A stretch of 64,000 nt of DNA from Kerstersia similis (GCF_965139615.1 NZ_CBCSIQ010000005.1:93032-157031); one strand, 5' to 3'. Shown: positions 52,465 through 61,909, counted from the stretch's first letter. Program-made: numbers and translations. The notes: generated by a model not told the origin, from the sequence alone.

Positions 52465-54326
52465 GGAATGACTCCTTGGGGCAAACGCCCCCCGAACAGG
52501 GCAAGCAATGCCATCAGCAAGGCCACGCCGGCCACGATGGCAACGGACACCGCCGAGGCCAGGACGTTGTCTCCGCTTTCACTGAAATTGAAGATCAGTA
52601 CGCCCAGCGTTTCCGTCCCTGCACTCCATAACAGAGCGGAAACAGTCAATTCGTTCACTGCCGTCAGAAATACCAGCAGCGCCCCGGCAAATGCGGAAGG
52701 CGCCAGCAAAGGCAGCACCATATCCCGCAAGCGCCGCAACGGGCCTGCTCCTGCCAGGCGTGCCGCTTCCTCAAGTGCCGGGTCCAGCTGCCGCATGCCG
52801 GCCTGTACGGGCTTGAGTGCGACCGTAAAGAAACGCGCCATATAGGCAAAGAAAATGATCCCCAGCGTCCCATAAAGGCTGATTCCCACCCAGGGCAGCG
52901 GCCGGGCGAACAGCAGGATGCAGGATACGGCCAGCACGGTTCCTGGCAGCGCATAGGGAATCTCGAGAATAGATTCCAGCCAGCGTGACCAGCGTCCCGG
53001 CTGGCGTGCCATCAACCACGCCAGCGGCAGGCTGAGCACCATCAGCACCAGGGCAGCCCCGCCGGCAAGCAGGCAGCTGTTCCAGACGGCGCGCCAGGTG
53101 GCGCCTTGCCGGGTGAGCATTTCGATATAGGCCGTGATCGTCAAGGTATCCCAGCCCAGCGGCACGCCAATGGCAGGAACCAGCGAGGCAGCCACCAAGG
53201 CCCCCAGCGGCGCCAGCAAGATCAGCAGCAAGACCGCGGCCATGCCAGCTTCCACCCAGCGACGCGCACGCCCCAATGGCAAGGCAGCCATGCGCCGGCC
53301 CGCCCCGATCAGGCGATAGGAAGCGCGCGCCTGCAAGCGCCCTTGCAACCAGACACCGGCAACAGCCAGCACCCCCACCAGCAATGAAAGCGCCGCGACC
53401 TGCTGCAGCATGGTCGGGCCGAAACTGGCCATCTTCTGATAGATCAGCGTCGGCAATACATAATAGCCAGCAGGGATGCCCAGCATGGCCGGAATACCGA
53501 AATTACCCAAAGATGAAACGAATGCCATGGCCGCGCCGGCAACCAGGCCCGGACGCGCCAGCGGCACGATAATGCTGCGCAGCATCTGGGCCTGCGACGC
53601 CCCCGCCAGCCGCGCGGCTTCACAGAGATCCCCCGGCAAGGTCAACAAGCTGGCGCGCAAAGCCAGAAATACCAGTGGCGCATGCTGCACGCCCAACAAC
53701 AGGGCAATCCCCTCGGCCGAATACAGCGGCTGCGGGCTGCCCATGGCCGGCGCCAGCCCCAGCGTTTGCAACAGCACACTGGACGGGCCGAACAGCTGCA
53801 GCCAGGCCAGCGCCGTCACTTGCGGCGGGATCATCATGGGCAGCATGAACAGAAACACCCAGCAGGACTTGCGCCGGATGTCCGTCAGCACGACCGCCCA
53901 GGCAAAACCCGCTCCCAGGACAACGGCAATCACCGTGCCCAATACACCGGTATAAAAACTGTTCCACAAGGCTTGCCAGGTGCCTGGCTCGGACAGCACC
54001 CGCACCAGGGCGCCGTTGCCGCCTGCGGCCAGGCCCGCCCCGGCTTCCCAGAGCAGGCGCGCGCTGGGCAACACCCCCAGCAAAGCAAGCAGCCCGATCA
54101 GTGCATATGCCCCCCACGCGGTGGCATGACGTCCGATGAATCCTTGCCGCCGTGCGCGCCGCTGTGCATGAGCCGCTTGCCGCAAGGGCGCCTGCCGCTC
54201 CGGCACGGTGCTTCCGCGTACGCCCACGCTCCCAAACTCCACAGGACGGGCGGCCTGTGCCGGCAGGCCTGCCGCCATCCCCGGCGGTACAGGCAGGGCG
54301 CCTATCTTCCTTGATACCTCAGACAC
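52452..54326 (-). CDS. ABC transporter permease, two fused membrane domains
   Basis: 624 residues starting GTG 54326. A basic N-terminal cytoplasmic extension of about 65 residues is followed by two BPD-type membrane domains (about 120-330 and 400-620). Each has an EAA-like loop: EAARLAGASQAQMLRSIIVPLARPG and EEAARLAGAGPLRRLRDMVLPLLAPS. FbpB/AfuB/PhnU-type permeases show this duplication. Forms the channel with the ATPase encoded next. No other permease is nearby, so one polypeptide serves as both halves. Confidence 0.9.
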   Translation of the reverse strand: MSEVSRKIGALPVPPGMAAGLPAQAARPVEFGSVGVRGSTVPERQAPLRQAAHAQRRARRQGFIGRHATAWGAYALIGLLALLGVLPSARLLWEAGAGLAAGGNGALVRVLSEPGTWQALWNSFYTGVLGTVIAVVLGAGFAWAVVLTDIRRKSCWVFLFMLPMMIPPQVTALAWLQLFGPSSVLLQTLGLAPAMGSPQPLYSAEGIALLLGVQHAPLVFLALRASLLTLPGDLCEAARLAGASQAQMLRSIIVPLARPGLVAGAAMAFVSSLGNFGIPAMLGIPAGYYVLPTLIYQKMASFGPTMLQQVAALSLLVGVLAVAGVWLQGRLQARASYRLIGAGRRMAALPLGRARRWVEAGMAAVLLLILLAPLGALVAASLVPAIGVPLGWDTLTITAYIEMLTRQGATWRAVWNSCLLAGGAALVLMVLSLPLAWLMARQPGRWSRWLESILEIPYALPGTVLAVSCILLFARPLPWVGISLYGTLGIIFFAYMARFFTVALKPVQAGMRQLDPALEEAARLAGAGPLRRLRDMVLPLLAPSAFAGALLVFLTAVNELTVSALLWSAGTETLGVLIFNFSESGDNVLASAVSVAIVAGVALLMALLALFGGRLPQGVIPWRN

Positions 54327-54347
54327 GGTTTATCCCTCATTCTCGAA

Positions 54348-54382
54348 GTGGCCGGTTGCATCGTCACCGACCTTCCGGCCAC
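54348..54382 (-). other. Intercistronic hairpin between binding protein and permease genes
   Basis: GTGGCCGG and CCGGCCAC form a perfect 8-bp stem with a 19-base loop, located right after the binding-protein stop. No T-run follows. Comparable structures in other transport operons protect the upstream mRNA and raise binding-protein levels. Confidence 0.5.
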
Positions 54383-54426
54383 CTCTGCTGATATCAAGAC
54401 CAGTCAGCCGCCCTGTACGACACCTC

Positions 54427-55407
54427 TTATTTCGTGCCGAACAGCTCGCCAAAGCGCTGCTTATTGTTTTCCGCATCGCGCAACGCCTGCCCCGCATCAA
54501 AAGGCAGCAGCTTGATTTCGCTGCGCGCCGGGAAGCCCTCTGGCACCGGCACCGACGCCAGCGCCGGCACATAGCCTTGCTCGCGCACCAGCTCCTGGCC
54601 GGGCTGCGACAACACGAAATCCACGAAACGGCGTGCCGCTTCCGGATGAGCGGCCGACTTCAGAATCGCGACCGGCTCGGTCACGATGCTGACGCCTTCC
54701 TGGGGAAACACGAACTCGATGGGCGCCCCCTTGGCCTTTTCACGAATGGCCATGTAATCCACCAGCATGCCGTAAGGCTTGGTGCCGCTGGCAATCGCCT
54801 TCAGCACCGCACCATTGCCGCCCTGAGCGCTGACATCATTGGCCTTGAGTTTCTCGTAATAGTCCCAACCCAGGCCCGGCGTGTTGGTCAGGCTGGCCAG
54901 GTGAATCAGCGCAGCGCCGGAATACAGCGGGCTGGGCATGGAAACCTGCCCCTTGAGCTGAGGATCCAGCAGGTCCTGCCAGCTCTTGGGCTGGACGCTG
55001 GCCTGGCTATGGTGAGCAATACCAGTCGTGATCAGCTTGGTACCGTAGTAGTGCCCCTGCGCGTCGTAGAGCGCCGCATCATAGGCCTTGCGCTCGGGGC
55101 TCAGATAGGGCTGCAGCAACTGGCGCTGCTTGAGTGACTCCATCGTGACGCTATCGGCAATCAGCAGCACATCCGGCTTGACGGCCCCGGCGCTGAGCTC
55201 AGCCTCCAGCCGTGCCATCAATTGCGTCGTACCGTCCCGAACCCACTCCACCTTGATGTCGGGATTGGCCTTGCTGAACATATCTACCGTCGCCTGTGCG
55301 TCAGCATTAGGCTGGCTGGTGTACAGCACCAGCGTTTCCGCCTGCGCGCCCAACGCAGCCACTGATACCAAGGCTGCTGCAACATAAGAAACTTGTTTGA
55401 TAACCAT
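54427..55407 (-). CDS. ABC transporter periplasmic substrate-binding protein
   Basis: 326 residues from ATG 55407 (GGAG 5 nt upstream). Signal peptide cleaved after ALGAQA. The mature start ETLVLYTSQPNADAQATVDMF is that of FbpA/AfuA/PhnS class binding proteins (family 1-like extracellular solute-binding domain). VLLIADSVTMESLKQRQLL and QEGVSIVTEPVAILKSAAHPEAARRFVDFVLS are conserved. I see no FbpA-style adjacent tyrosine pair near the expected iron site, which argues weakly against ferric iron. First gene of the four-gene operon. Confidence 0.88.
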   Translation of the reverse strand: MVIKQVSYVAAALVSVAALGAQAETLVLYTSQPNADAQATVDMFSKANPDIKVEWVRDGTTQLMARLEAELSAGAVKPDVLLIADSVTMESLKQRQLLQPYLSPERKAYDAALYDAQGHYYGTKLITTGIAHHSQASVQPKSWQDLLDPQLKGQVSMPSPLYSGAALIHLASLTNTPGLGWDYYEKLKANDVSAQGGNGAVLKAIASGTKPYGMLVDYMAIREKAKGAPIEFVFPQEGVSIVTEPVAILKSAAHPEAARRFVDFVLSQPGQELVREQGYVPALASVPVPEGFPARSEIKLLPFDAGQALRDAENNKQRFGELFGTK

Positions 55408-55677
55408 GATCACTCCGGGATCGTACGACGGGAAAAATCGGCAAGACCGCCAGCTTAGCCAGAACCGATGACAGCCATATGACCCTTGCCGCCGCACGCT
55501 GCACCGCGACAAAATCATGATTAACCCATTTCTTATTAACAAAAAGAAATACAATCCCCACAAACAAAATGGCGTAATGGACTAGAAATAGCAAGCCTGA
55601 GCAATCATGCTTCGCCGCACGCAGGCAAATGGCATTTCTTCCCAAAAATGCACCACCTTTGAGCAAAGGAAGTAGCG

Positions 55678-58386
55678 ATGACAGTACCCGAGCAAAAGGC
55701 CTACACCCTGGGCAGCCTGATGGCAGCCCCTTCCCTGCGAGCCGACCTCTGGCTGGAACTGCTGGCGCAAGCCCGCAGCCTGGCCAACCAGGAGTCAGGT
55801 AAAACCCTGGATACCAGCAAGTTCTCCGAATTGCTGGCCAATCTCCTGCAGGCGGAAAAGTATTTTGCCTATCCCGGCTCCGGCGTTCTTGACGCCATCC
55901 AGCACCTGCTCGGCGAGCAGGATTTCAAAGGCCTGCTACGCCTGACGCAAAGCACGGCCACCTCCATCATCGCGCAGAAGTATGCGCAGGATCCCGATGC
56001 CGCAGAACACACGGATGGCGACAGCAGCGCACCGGCGGACCGCCTGCCGCCGTCACTGAGCAACAATACGCACCGTCCGTACTTCGAAGTACTCAGCGTG
56101 GTTCCGCACTCTCCTTCACGCTGGCCCCATATCGTTCAGGAATCGCGTGCCGTCCGCCGCCCCGAAGATGAATTCATCTATGACGTCGTGGTCACCGGCA
56201 ATGCCGAAGATGCCCTGACCGCCGTCGTCCTGAACCACCATATCAACGCGGTCGTGCTGTACGAAGGCTTCAGCGTCAGGGGAGCAACGGAAAACCCCAT
56301 CGTTGACGCTATCCAGACTTCCGTTCCCATGGATCTGGGCACCAACGAAGCAGAATATGCGCAGCGTCTGGCGACACTGATCCATCGCATTCGCCCGGAA
56401 CTCGATATCTATCTGCTGAGCGACCGCTCGGTGGAAAAGCTTGCTGCTGACGCCAGCACCCTGGCCTTCCGACGCATTTTCTATCAAGTGGAAGAAGCGC
56501 TGGAACTGCATCTGTCCATTCTGGAAGGTATCCGCGACCGTTTCAGCACGCCCTTCTTCGACAACCTGAAACGCTACGCGCAACGCCCCATCGCTACCTT
56601 CCACGCCCTGCCCATTGCCCGCGGCAAATCCATCTTCAAATCGAACTGGATTCGCGACATGGCGGAGTTCTACGGCACCAATCTGTTCCTGGCGGAAAGC
56701 TCGGCCACGACAGGCGGCCTGGACAGCCTGCTGGAACCCACCGGCAACATCAAGGTCGCGCAGGAAAAGGCTGCCCGCGCCTTCGGCGCCCAGGAAGCCT
56801 ATTTCGTCACGAATGGCACCTCGACCAGCAACAAGATCGTGCTGCAGGCGCTGCTGGCTCCCGGCGATATCGTGATCATCGACCGCAACTGCCATAAGTC
56901 GCACCACTATGGTTGCGTGCTGAGCGGCGCCCAGCCCTATTACGTCGAAGCCTACCCGCTGACCGAATACTCCATGTACGGCGCGGTACCGCTGGCAACC
57001 ATCAAACGCGCGCTGCTGACCTTGAAAGCAGAAGGCCAGCTCGACAAGGTGAAGATGGTTGACCTGACCAACTGCACCTTTGACGGCCACGTGTACAACG
57101 TCCGCCGCGTCATGGAAGAGTGCCTGGCCATCAAGCCCGACCTCATCTTCCTCTGGGACGAAGCCTGGTTCGGCTTCGCGCACTGGTCGCCCTTGCTGCG
57201 CCAGCGTACCGCCATGGGCGCCGCCGCCGCACTGACCGAGTACCTGCAAAGCGACGAAGCACGCGCTGCCTACGCCAAGCAACGCGAAGAACTTGGCGAC
57301 AACCCGGACGACGCTACCCTGTTGGCCACGCAGCTGGTGCCTGATCCCGACAAGGTGGTGCTGCGCGTTTATCAGACCAACTCCGTGCACAAATCCATGT
57401 CGGCCCTGCGCCAAGGCTCCGTCGTCCTGGCGCACGACGAACTGCATGAGAAGGTCAAGGGACGCTTCCGTGAAGCCATCTTCACGCACTCGACCACCAG
57501 CCCCAACCAGCAGATCATCGCTACCCTGGATCTGGCCCGCCGTCAGATGGAACTGGAAGGCTATGGCCTGGTCACCAATGCCATCCAGATCGCCTTGTCG
57601 ATTCGTCGTGCGGTCAACCACCATCCGCTGATCTCCAAGTACTTCCGCATCCTGACCAACGAAAACCTGGTACCGGCGGAATATCGGGAGTCTGGCGTCA
57701 ACGAGTACACCGCGCACGACCTGTCCTGGGCCGACGCCGCGTATGCCGTTCGCCAGGACGAGTTCCTGCTCGACCCCACCCGCCTGACGCTGCTGTGCGG
57801 CACGGCAGGCTTCGACGGCACCTCGTTCAAAAAGCTGCTGGCCGACAAGTACAACATCCAGGTCAACAAGACGTCGCGCAACAGCATCCTGCTGCAATCG
57901 AACATCAACAATACACGCAGCGACATCGCGATGCTGCTGCGTGTGCTGATCGAGGTTTCGATGGATCTGGAAAAGCAGCTGGCCGACCCGGCGGAGCGTG
58001 CGCAATTCGACCAACGCGTCAAGGCGCTGATCGAGGATGTTCCCCATCTGCCGAACTTCAGTTCCTTCGACGCGCGCTACCGCGACCACGCGGATGGCGA
58101 CACGATCCATGGCGACATCCGCACGGCCTTCTTTGATGCCTATGACGATGATCAGTGCAGCTATCTGGCACTCCATGGCCCGGAAATCGACGAACTGCTG
58201 GCGTCCGGCGCCAACGTGGTCTCGGCCAACTTCGTGATCCCCTATCCCCCGGGCTTCCCCATCCTGGTTCCCGGCCAGTTGATCACCGGCGATGTCATCG
58301 AGTTCATGCGCAAGCTCGACGTCAAGGAGATCCACGGCTATGACGCCACACTGGGCCTGAAGGTGATTCAGCGCAAGGCACAGTAA
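55678..58386 (+). CDS. Orn/Lys/Arg decarboxylase, large PLP enzyme
   Basis: 902 residues from ATG 55678 (AAGGA 8 nt upstream). An N-terminal wing/receiver-like region (about 130-260) is followed by the fold-type I PLP domain. ATTGGLDSLLEPTG, AYFVTNGTSTSNKIVLQALL and DEAWFGFAHWSPLLRQRTAM are recognisable. The PLP lysine is K572 in SVHKSMSALRQGSV. The C-terminal domain is present (PYPPGFPILVPGQ). It is longer than the inducible E. coli enzymes (about 715-755). Substrate (Lys, Arg or Orn) not resolvable. Ends at a strong terminator; no antiporter is adjacent, so a polyamine role is as likely as acid resistance. Confidence 0.88.
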   Translation: MTVPEQKAYTLGSLMAAPSLRADLWLELLAQARSLANQESGKTLDTSKFSELLANLLQAEKYFAYPGSGVLDAIQHLLGEQDFKGLLRLTQSTATSIIAQKYAQDPDAAEHTDGDSSAPADRLPPSLSNNTHRPYFEVLSVVPHSPSRWPHIVQESRAVRRPEDEFIYDVVVTGNAEDALTAVVLNHHINAVVLYEGFSVRGATENPIVDAIQTSVPMDLGTNEAEYAQRLATLIHRIRPELDIYLLSDRSVEKLAADASTLAFRRIFYQVEEALELHLSILEGIRDRFSTPFFDNLKRYAQRPIATFHALPIARGKSIFKSNWIRDMAEFYGTNLFLAESSATTGGLDSLLEPTGNIKVAQEKAARAFGAQEAYFVTNGTSTSNKIVLQALLAPGDIVIIDRNCHKSHHYGCVLSGAQPYYVEAYPLTEYSMYGAVPLATIKRALLTLKAEGQLDKVKMVDLTNCTFDGHVYNVRRVMEECLAIKPDLIFLWDEAWFGFAHWSPLLRQRTAMGAAAALTEYLQSDEARAAYAKQREELGDNPDDATLLATQLVPDPDKVVLRVYQTNSVHKSMSALRQGSVVLAHDELHEKVKGRFREAIFTHSTTSPNQQIIATLDLARRQMELEGYGLVTNAIQIALSIRRAVNHHPLISKYFRILTNENLVPAEYRESGVNEYTAHDLSWADAAYAVRQDEFLLDPTRLTLLCGTAGFDGTSFKKLLADKYNIQVNKTSRNSILLQSNINNTRSDIAMLLRVLIEVSMDLEKQLADPAERAQFDQRVKALIEDVPHLPNFSSFDARYRDHADGDTIHGDIRTAFFDAYDDDQCSYLALHGPEIDELLASGANVVSANFVIPYPPGFPILVPGQLITGDVIEFMRKLDVKEIHGYDATLGLKVIQRKAQ

Positions 58387-58435
58387 ACCTCTTGCAGGAG
58401 AGCCGCCGTACCGCTCTCCTGAGGGATGCCCCTCC

Positions 58436-58472
58436 GGCCGCGTCACGACCTTTCGTGGCGCGGCCATTTTTT
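58436..58472 (+). terminator. Intrinsic terminator after the decarboxylase
   Basis: GGCCGCGTCACGA (58436-58448) pairs with TCGTGGCGCGGCC (58453-58465) over 13 positions with one G-U pair, 4-nt loop, followed by T6. Confidence 0.93.
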
Positions 58473-58548
58473 GCCTGCCGAAATTTTTTGCCTGCCGAGT
58501 ACCGAATGCGCAATGCCGCATGCCCCGTTCCCTTGACTGCCAGCTGCC

Positions 58549-59997
58549 ATGCCCCCTGACGCCAGCCCATCTCCCCTTGCCAACCGCTACCGGCCCATCC
58601 TTCACTACAGCCCCGCCACAGGCTTCATGAATGATCCCAACGGACTGATACACGTCCATGGCGTGTATCACCTTTACTACCAGCACAACCCCGATGCGCC
58701 GGTTGCCGGCAATGTGCACTGGGGCCACGCCACCAGCCCGGACCTGATCCACTGGCAAGAGCAGCCGCTGGCGCTGTTTCCAGACGCGCGCGGCCAGGCG
58801 TTCAGCGGCTCCATGATCTGGGATGGCGCCAACCGTTCCGGCCTCTTTCCCCCGGGGCGTGGCGGCATGGCTGCCCTCTTTACCCGCGCCGGCCCGGCAC
58901 GCCAGGCACAAGACCTGGCTTATGCGGCGACTGGCGATGCTCAAGCGTTGTCCCTGTTTTCCGGCAACCCGGTGCTGGACGAAGCATCGGACTCCTTTCG
59001 CGACCCCAAAGTCTTCTGGCACGCCCCGACCCAGCGATGGATCATGGTTGTGGCCCATGCCCGCCGACATGAAATCGGCTTCTATCGCTCCACCAATCTG
59101 CGAGATTGGCAGCACAGCAGCAGCTTTGGCCATGCCGGCGTGCTTGGCCTGGACTATGAATGCCCGGATCTCGTTGAACTGCCGGTAGAGGGAGGCGGCA
59201 GCCGCTGGGTGCTTTTCATCTCCATCAACCCGGGCGCCCCCACTGGCGGCAGCGCCATGCAGTATTTCGTCGGGCATTTTGATGGCCAGACCTTCACCGC
59301 GCAGGACCAGGCCACTCGCCTGCTGGATGCAGGGCAGGACTTCTACGCCATGCAAACATTTGCCAATACTCCTGGCCGGGTAGTCTGTCTGGCATGGATG
59401 AACAACTGGTTATATTGCAATGCCACCCCGGCCTACCCGGCACGCGGCGCAATGACCCTGCCACGCGAACTCTCGCTGCGCCAGCACGAGGATCACTGGT
59501 ATGTCGTCCAGCGCCTGCCAGACCTTGGCCGCTGGGCCCGTGACAGCGGCCTGCAAAAACGCTGGCACCACGCCGTGAATGGCCTGATCGCCACCGTACC
59601 GTGGTCCAGCCGGCATGCCTTGGACATTACGGCCAGCGGGCAGCTTGCTCCTGGCAGCCGCTTGCGGCTGCGGCTCTCCAACACCTACGGAGAATGCCTG
59701 GAAGCCGGCCTGGACAACGGCACCTATCCCGGTTTCTACATCGACCGCTCAGGCGTACGTGGCTTTGACCACCCCTTCTGGAATCACAAGGCGGTTCTGC
59801 ATGCGCTGCATGGCCCGTTGCAGCATTTCGACTGCCGCATCGTCATCGACCAATGCTCGATAGAAATGCTGGGCATGCAGGGCGAAAGCGCGGGCACCAT
59901 GCTGCACTTTTTCGATCAGGCACCTGAACAGCTGGAGGTATGGCTTGAGAACGGCCATTGGCAAAACGGGCAGCTGCAAATACAGCACATCAGCTAG
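58549..59997 (+). CDS. Glycoside hydrolase family 32 (sucrose/fructan hydrolase)
   Basis: 482 residues. Nucleophile D29 in FMNDPNG, transition-state stabiliser D152 in RDPK, acid/base E204 in YECPD. The five-blade propeller (about 15-330) is followed by the beta-sandwich domain. No signal peptide, so it is cytoplasmic and probably splits imported sucrose, sucrose phosphate or short fructans. It lies alone: no sugar permease, PTS gene, fructokinase or LacI regulator is adjacent. Confidence 0.9.
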   Translation: MPPDASPSPLANRYRPILHYSPATGFMNDPNGLIHVHGVYHLYYQHNPDAPVAGNVHWGHATSPDLIHWQEQPLALFPDARGQAFSGSMIWDGANRSGLFPPGRGGMAALFTRAGPARQAQDLAYAATGDAQALSLFSGNPVLDEASDSFRDPKVFWHAPTQRWIMVVAHARRHEIGFYRSTNLRDWQHSSSFGHAGVLGLDYECPDLVELPVEGGGSRWVLFISINPGAPTGGSAMQYFVGHFDGQTFTAQDQATRLLDAGQDFYAMQTFANTPGRVVCLAWMNNWLYCNATPAYPARGAMTLPRELSLRQHEDHWYVVQRLPDLGRWARDSGLQKRWHHAVNGLIATVPWSSRHALDITASGQLAPGSRLRLRLSNTYGECLEAGLDNGTYPGFYIDRSGVRGFDHPFWNHKAVLHALHGPLQHFDCRIVIDQCSIEMLGMQGESAGTMLHFFDQAPEQLEVWLENGHWQNGQLQIQHIS

Positions 59998-60032
59998 CCG
60001 GCACCGCATCCCCTGACGCGGCGCTTGCCGCG

Positions 60033-60602
60033 CTATCTCTGCGCAACCTGCCGGTACAGCACATGCCGTGCCATGGGATGCCCGGCGGGCAATAAAGGGT
60101 GATCAAAATCCTCTGCCGGATCATGCGTCATGCCCAGCTTCTCCATCACCCTGCGCGAAGGCCTGTTTTCCGACAAGGTATAAGCGACCAGCTCATTCCG
60201 GCCCAAGGTATCGAACGCATAGGCCTGCACCGCCCGGGCGGCTTCCGGCGCGATTCCCTGCCCCCACCACTGACTGGACAAGCGCCAGGCCAGCTCCATG
60301 CAGGGCGTGAAATGCGCATCGAACTGCGGGATGGCCAGCCCCACGAAACCGATGAAAGACGCCTGCCCAGGTACCTCAACAGCCCAAATGCCGTACCCCT
60401 GGCTACGGAATGCCGCACGCAAACCGCTGGCCAGTACATCACTCGCCTTTCGTTGCAAGGTTGCCGGAAAAAATCGCATCACCAGGGGATCAGCATTCAA
60501 CGCGGCAAAAGGCTCCAGATCCGCATCGCACCAAGGGCGCAGCAGCAAACGCTCCGTACGCAGCAACGGGCCGGCTTGATCGGAATTCGACACGACATTC
60601 AT
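60033..60602 (-). CDS. GNAT family N-acetyltransferase (RimJ/RimL type)
   Basis: 189 residues. ATG 60602 follows AGGAG. LLRTERLLLRPWCDADLEPFAALNADP, ELAWRLSSQWWGQGIAPEAARAVQAYAF (acetyl-CoA loop) and SENRPSRRVMEKLGMTHDPAEDFDHP are typical of the RimJ/RimL-like group (residues about 12-170). Substrate unknown. Confidence 0.85.
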   Translation of the reverse strand: MNVVSNSDQAGPLLRTERLLLRPWCDADLEPFAALNADPLVMRFFPATLQRKASDVLASGLRAAFRSQGYGIWAVEVPGQASFIGFVGLAIPQFDAHFTPCMELAWRLSSQWWGQGIAPEAARAVQAYAFDTLGRNELVAYTLSENRPSRRVMEKLGMTHDPAEDFDHPLLPAGHPMARHVLYRQVAQR

Positions 60603-60807
60603 AAAAGACTCCTACTTGCCTCGATGGCATGCAACAGACCGGGTGGCGCCGGCACGACGCAGAGAATTGCTTCCCCCTGCCCGACGGGCTATCATCGTCT
60701 TGCTGGCGGAAACCGTGGCCAGCAGGGCAGCATGCCCACATTCATGGAAAGACCCGGGACGGACCGGCTCTAACGAAACGAGATACCCCTTATCTCGCGA
60801 GCCGAAA

Positions 60808-61293
60808 ATGATATATCTCAAACCGCTTACCCGCCGTATTGTCTATGTTGCCACCTTCGAAGTCATTGCCATCGCGGCATCGACGCTGCTGTTGAGTCTC
60901 TTGAGCGGTGGCCCGGCGCACGACTCGTTGCCTGTGGCCGCTGCGGTCTCAGCCATTGCCGTCGCGTGGAACTACATCTTCAACACCCTTTTCGAAGCCT
61001 GGGAACGCCGCACGCATCGCACCTCCCGCAGCCTGCTGCTGCGCTCGTTCCATGCCATCGCGTTCGAGGGCGGCCTGTTCCTGTTCACCATCCCCCTCTA
61101 CATGGGCTGGTACCACGTTGGCCCCTGGGAAGCCATCAAGATGGAAACAGCGCTCCTGCTGTTCTTCCTGTTTTACACCTTCCTCTTCACCCTGGCATTC
61201 GACTCGATCTTTGCCTTGCCAGGACAGAAACAGGGCGCCACCGCGCAGCAAACGGACACGGCAGAAAACGTATCTGCGGAAGCGACGCGCTGA
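60808..61293 (+). CDS. PACE family efflux transporter
   Basis: 161 residues from ATG 60808. Four membrane helices in two BTP repeats. The signature RRIVYVATFEVIAIAASTLLL and NYIFNTLFEAWE (first repeat) and RSFHAIAFEGGLFLFTIPLYM (second repeat) match proton-coupled PACE transporters such as AceI, which export biocides and other cations including short diamines. The upstream open frame to 60616 is antisense-like shadow. The C-terminal 30 residues are polar. Confidence 0.82.
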   Translation: MIYLKPLTRRIVYVATFEVIAIAASTLLLSLLSGGPAHDSLPVAAAVSAIAVAWNYIFNTLFEAWERRTHRTSRSLLLRSFHAIAFEGGLFLFTIPLYMGWYHVGPWEAIKMETALLLFFLFYTFLFTLAFDSIFALPGQKQGATAQQTDTAENVSAEATR

Positions 61294-61484
61294 GTCGCAG
61301 GTCCGCATGGCGGCACATTTACCTCACAATGTGCCGCTGCATCCCTACCTTCATGTGCCTGCTTCCGGAGGGGAAACGCTGTGCTTTGTATCCTTCGAGC
61401 ACCATGCTAATCTGAAAAAAGGGACACCGCTCCTGACCTGGCAAGCGCATCGCCGCCCCTGCCGTTATTTGTTGGGAACTTGCG

Positions 61485-61862
61485 ATGAACCCATCCATCA
61501 TTCAGTCCATCACCTTCGGCCGTACCGCGCCATGCCTGCCCGTCCGTGATATCCAGGCAGCCCTGGCCTTTTACTCGGGCGTTCTCGAGTTTCAGAAAAC
61601 CTTCGAAAACGGCAATCCTGTCGGTTTCATGGTGCTGAAAAAAGATGCCGCCGAAATCCATCTCAGCCAGAATCGTGAACACCTTGCTACCCGCATGAAT
61701 GCGCTGCACATGTTCGTCGATGATATCGACGCCCTCTACCAACTGTGCGTAAGCGCAAGGGTGCGCATCATCAAATCCCTGAGCGACAAGGACTACGGCC
61801 AGCGCGCATTCGTATTTGCAGATCCGGATGGCAACCGGATTGATGTCGGGGAAAAGCGATAA
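61485..61862 (+). CDS. VOC family protein (bleomycin resistance/glyoxalase fold)
   Basis: 125 residues with one complete VOC module: APCLPVRDIQAALAFYSGVLEFQKTF, AEIHLSQN, and AFVFADPDGNRIDVGEK. The layout resembles bleomycin-binding resistance proteins (BLMT/Sh ble), which act as drug-binding dimers, but no function can be assigned. Preceded by GGGAA 6 nt upstream of the ATG. Confidence 0.82.
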   Translation: MNPSIIQSITFGRTAPCLPVRDIQAALAFYSGVLEFQKTFENGNPVGFMVLKKDAAEIHLSQNREHLATRMNALHMFVDDIDALYQLCVSARVRIIKSLSDKDYGQRAFVFADPDGNRIDVGEKR

Positions 61863-61882
61863 GCCTTCCTCCGCAGTCCTGA

Positions 61883-61909
61883 GGCATCCCAGCGGGGCCT
61901 ACTTTTTTC
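61883..61909 (+). terminator. Weak intrinsic terminator after the VOC gene
   Basis: AGGC (61883-61886) pairs with GCCT (61898-61901) with an inner CCC/GGG, then T6 at 61904-61909. Confidence 0.4.

Noticed and set aside
54427..55407. Firm call as ferric iron binding protein FbpA
   Set aside because: Family resemblance only; the usual adjacent tyrosine iron ligands were not seen and no iron-responsive box was found.
56116..59355. 1079-codon open frame antisense to the decarboxylase and GH32 genes
   Set aside because: Spans two real genes and their terminator on the other strand; composition is that of a reverse-frame shadow.
61308..61501. Short frames between the PACE and VOC genes
   Set aside because: No ribosome site or family resemblance; they overlap the start of the VOC gene in other frames.
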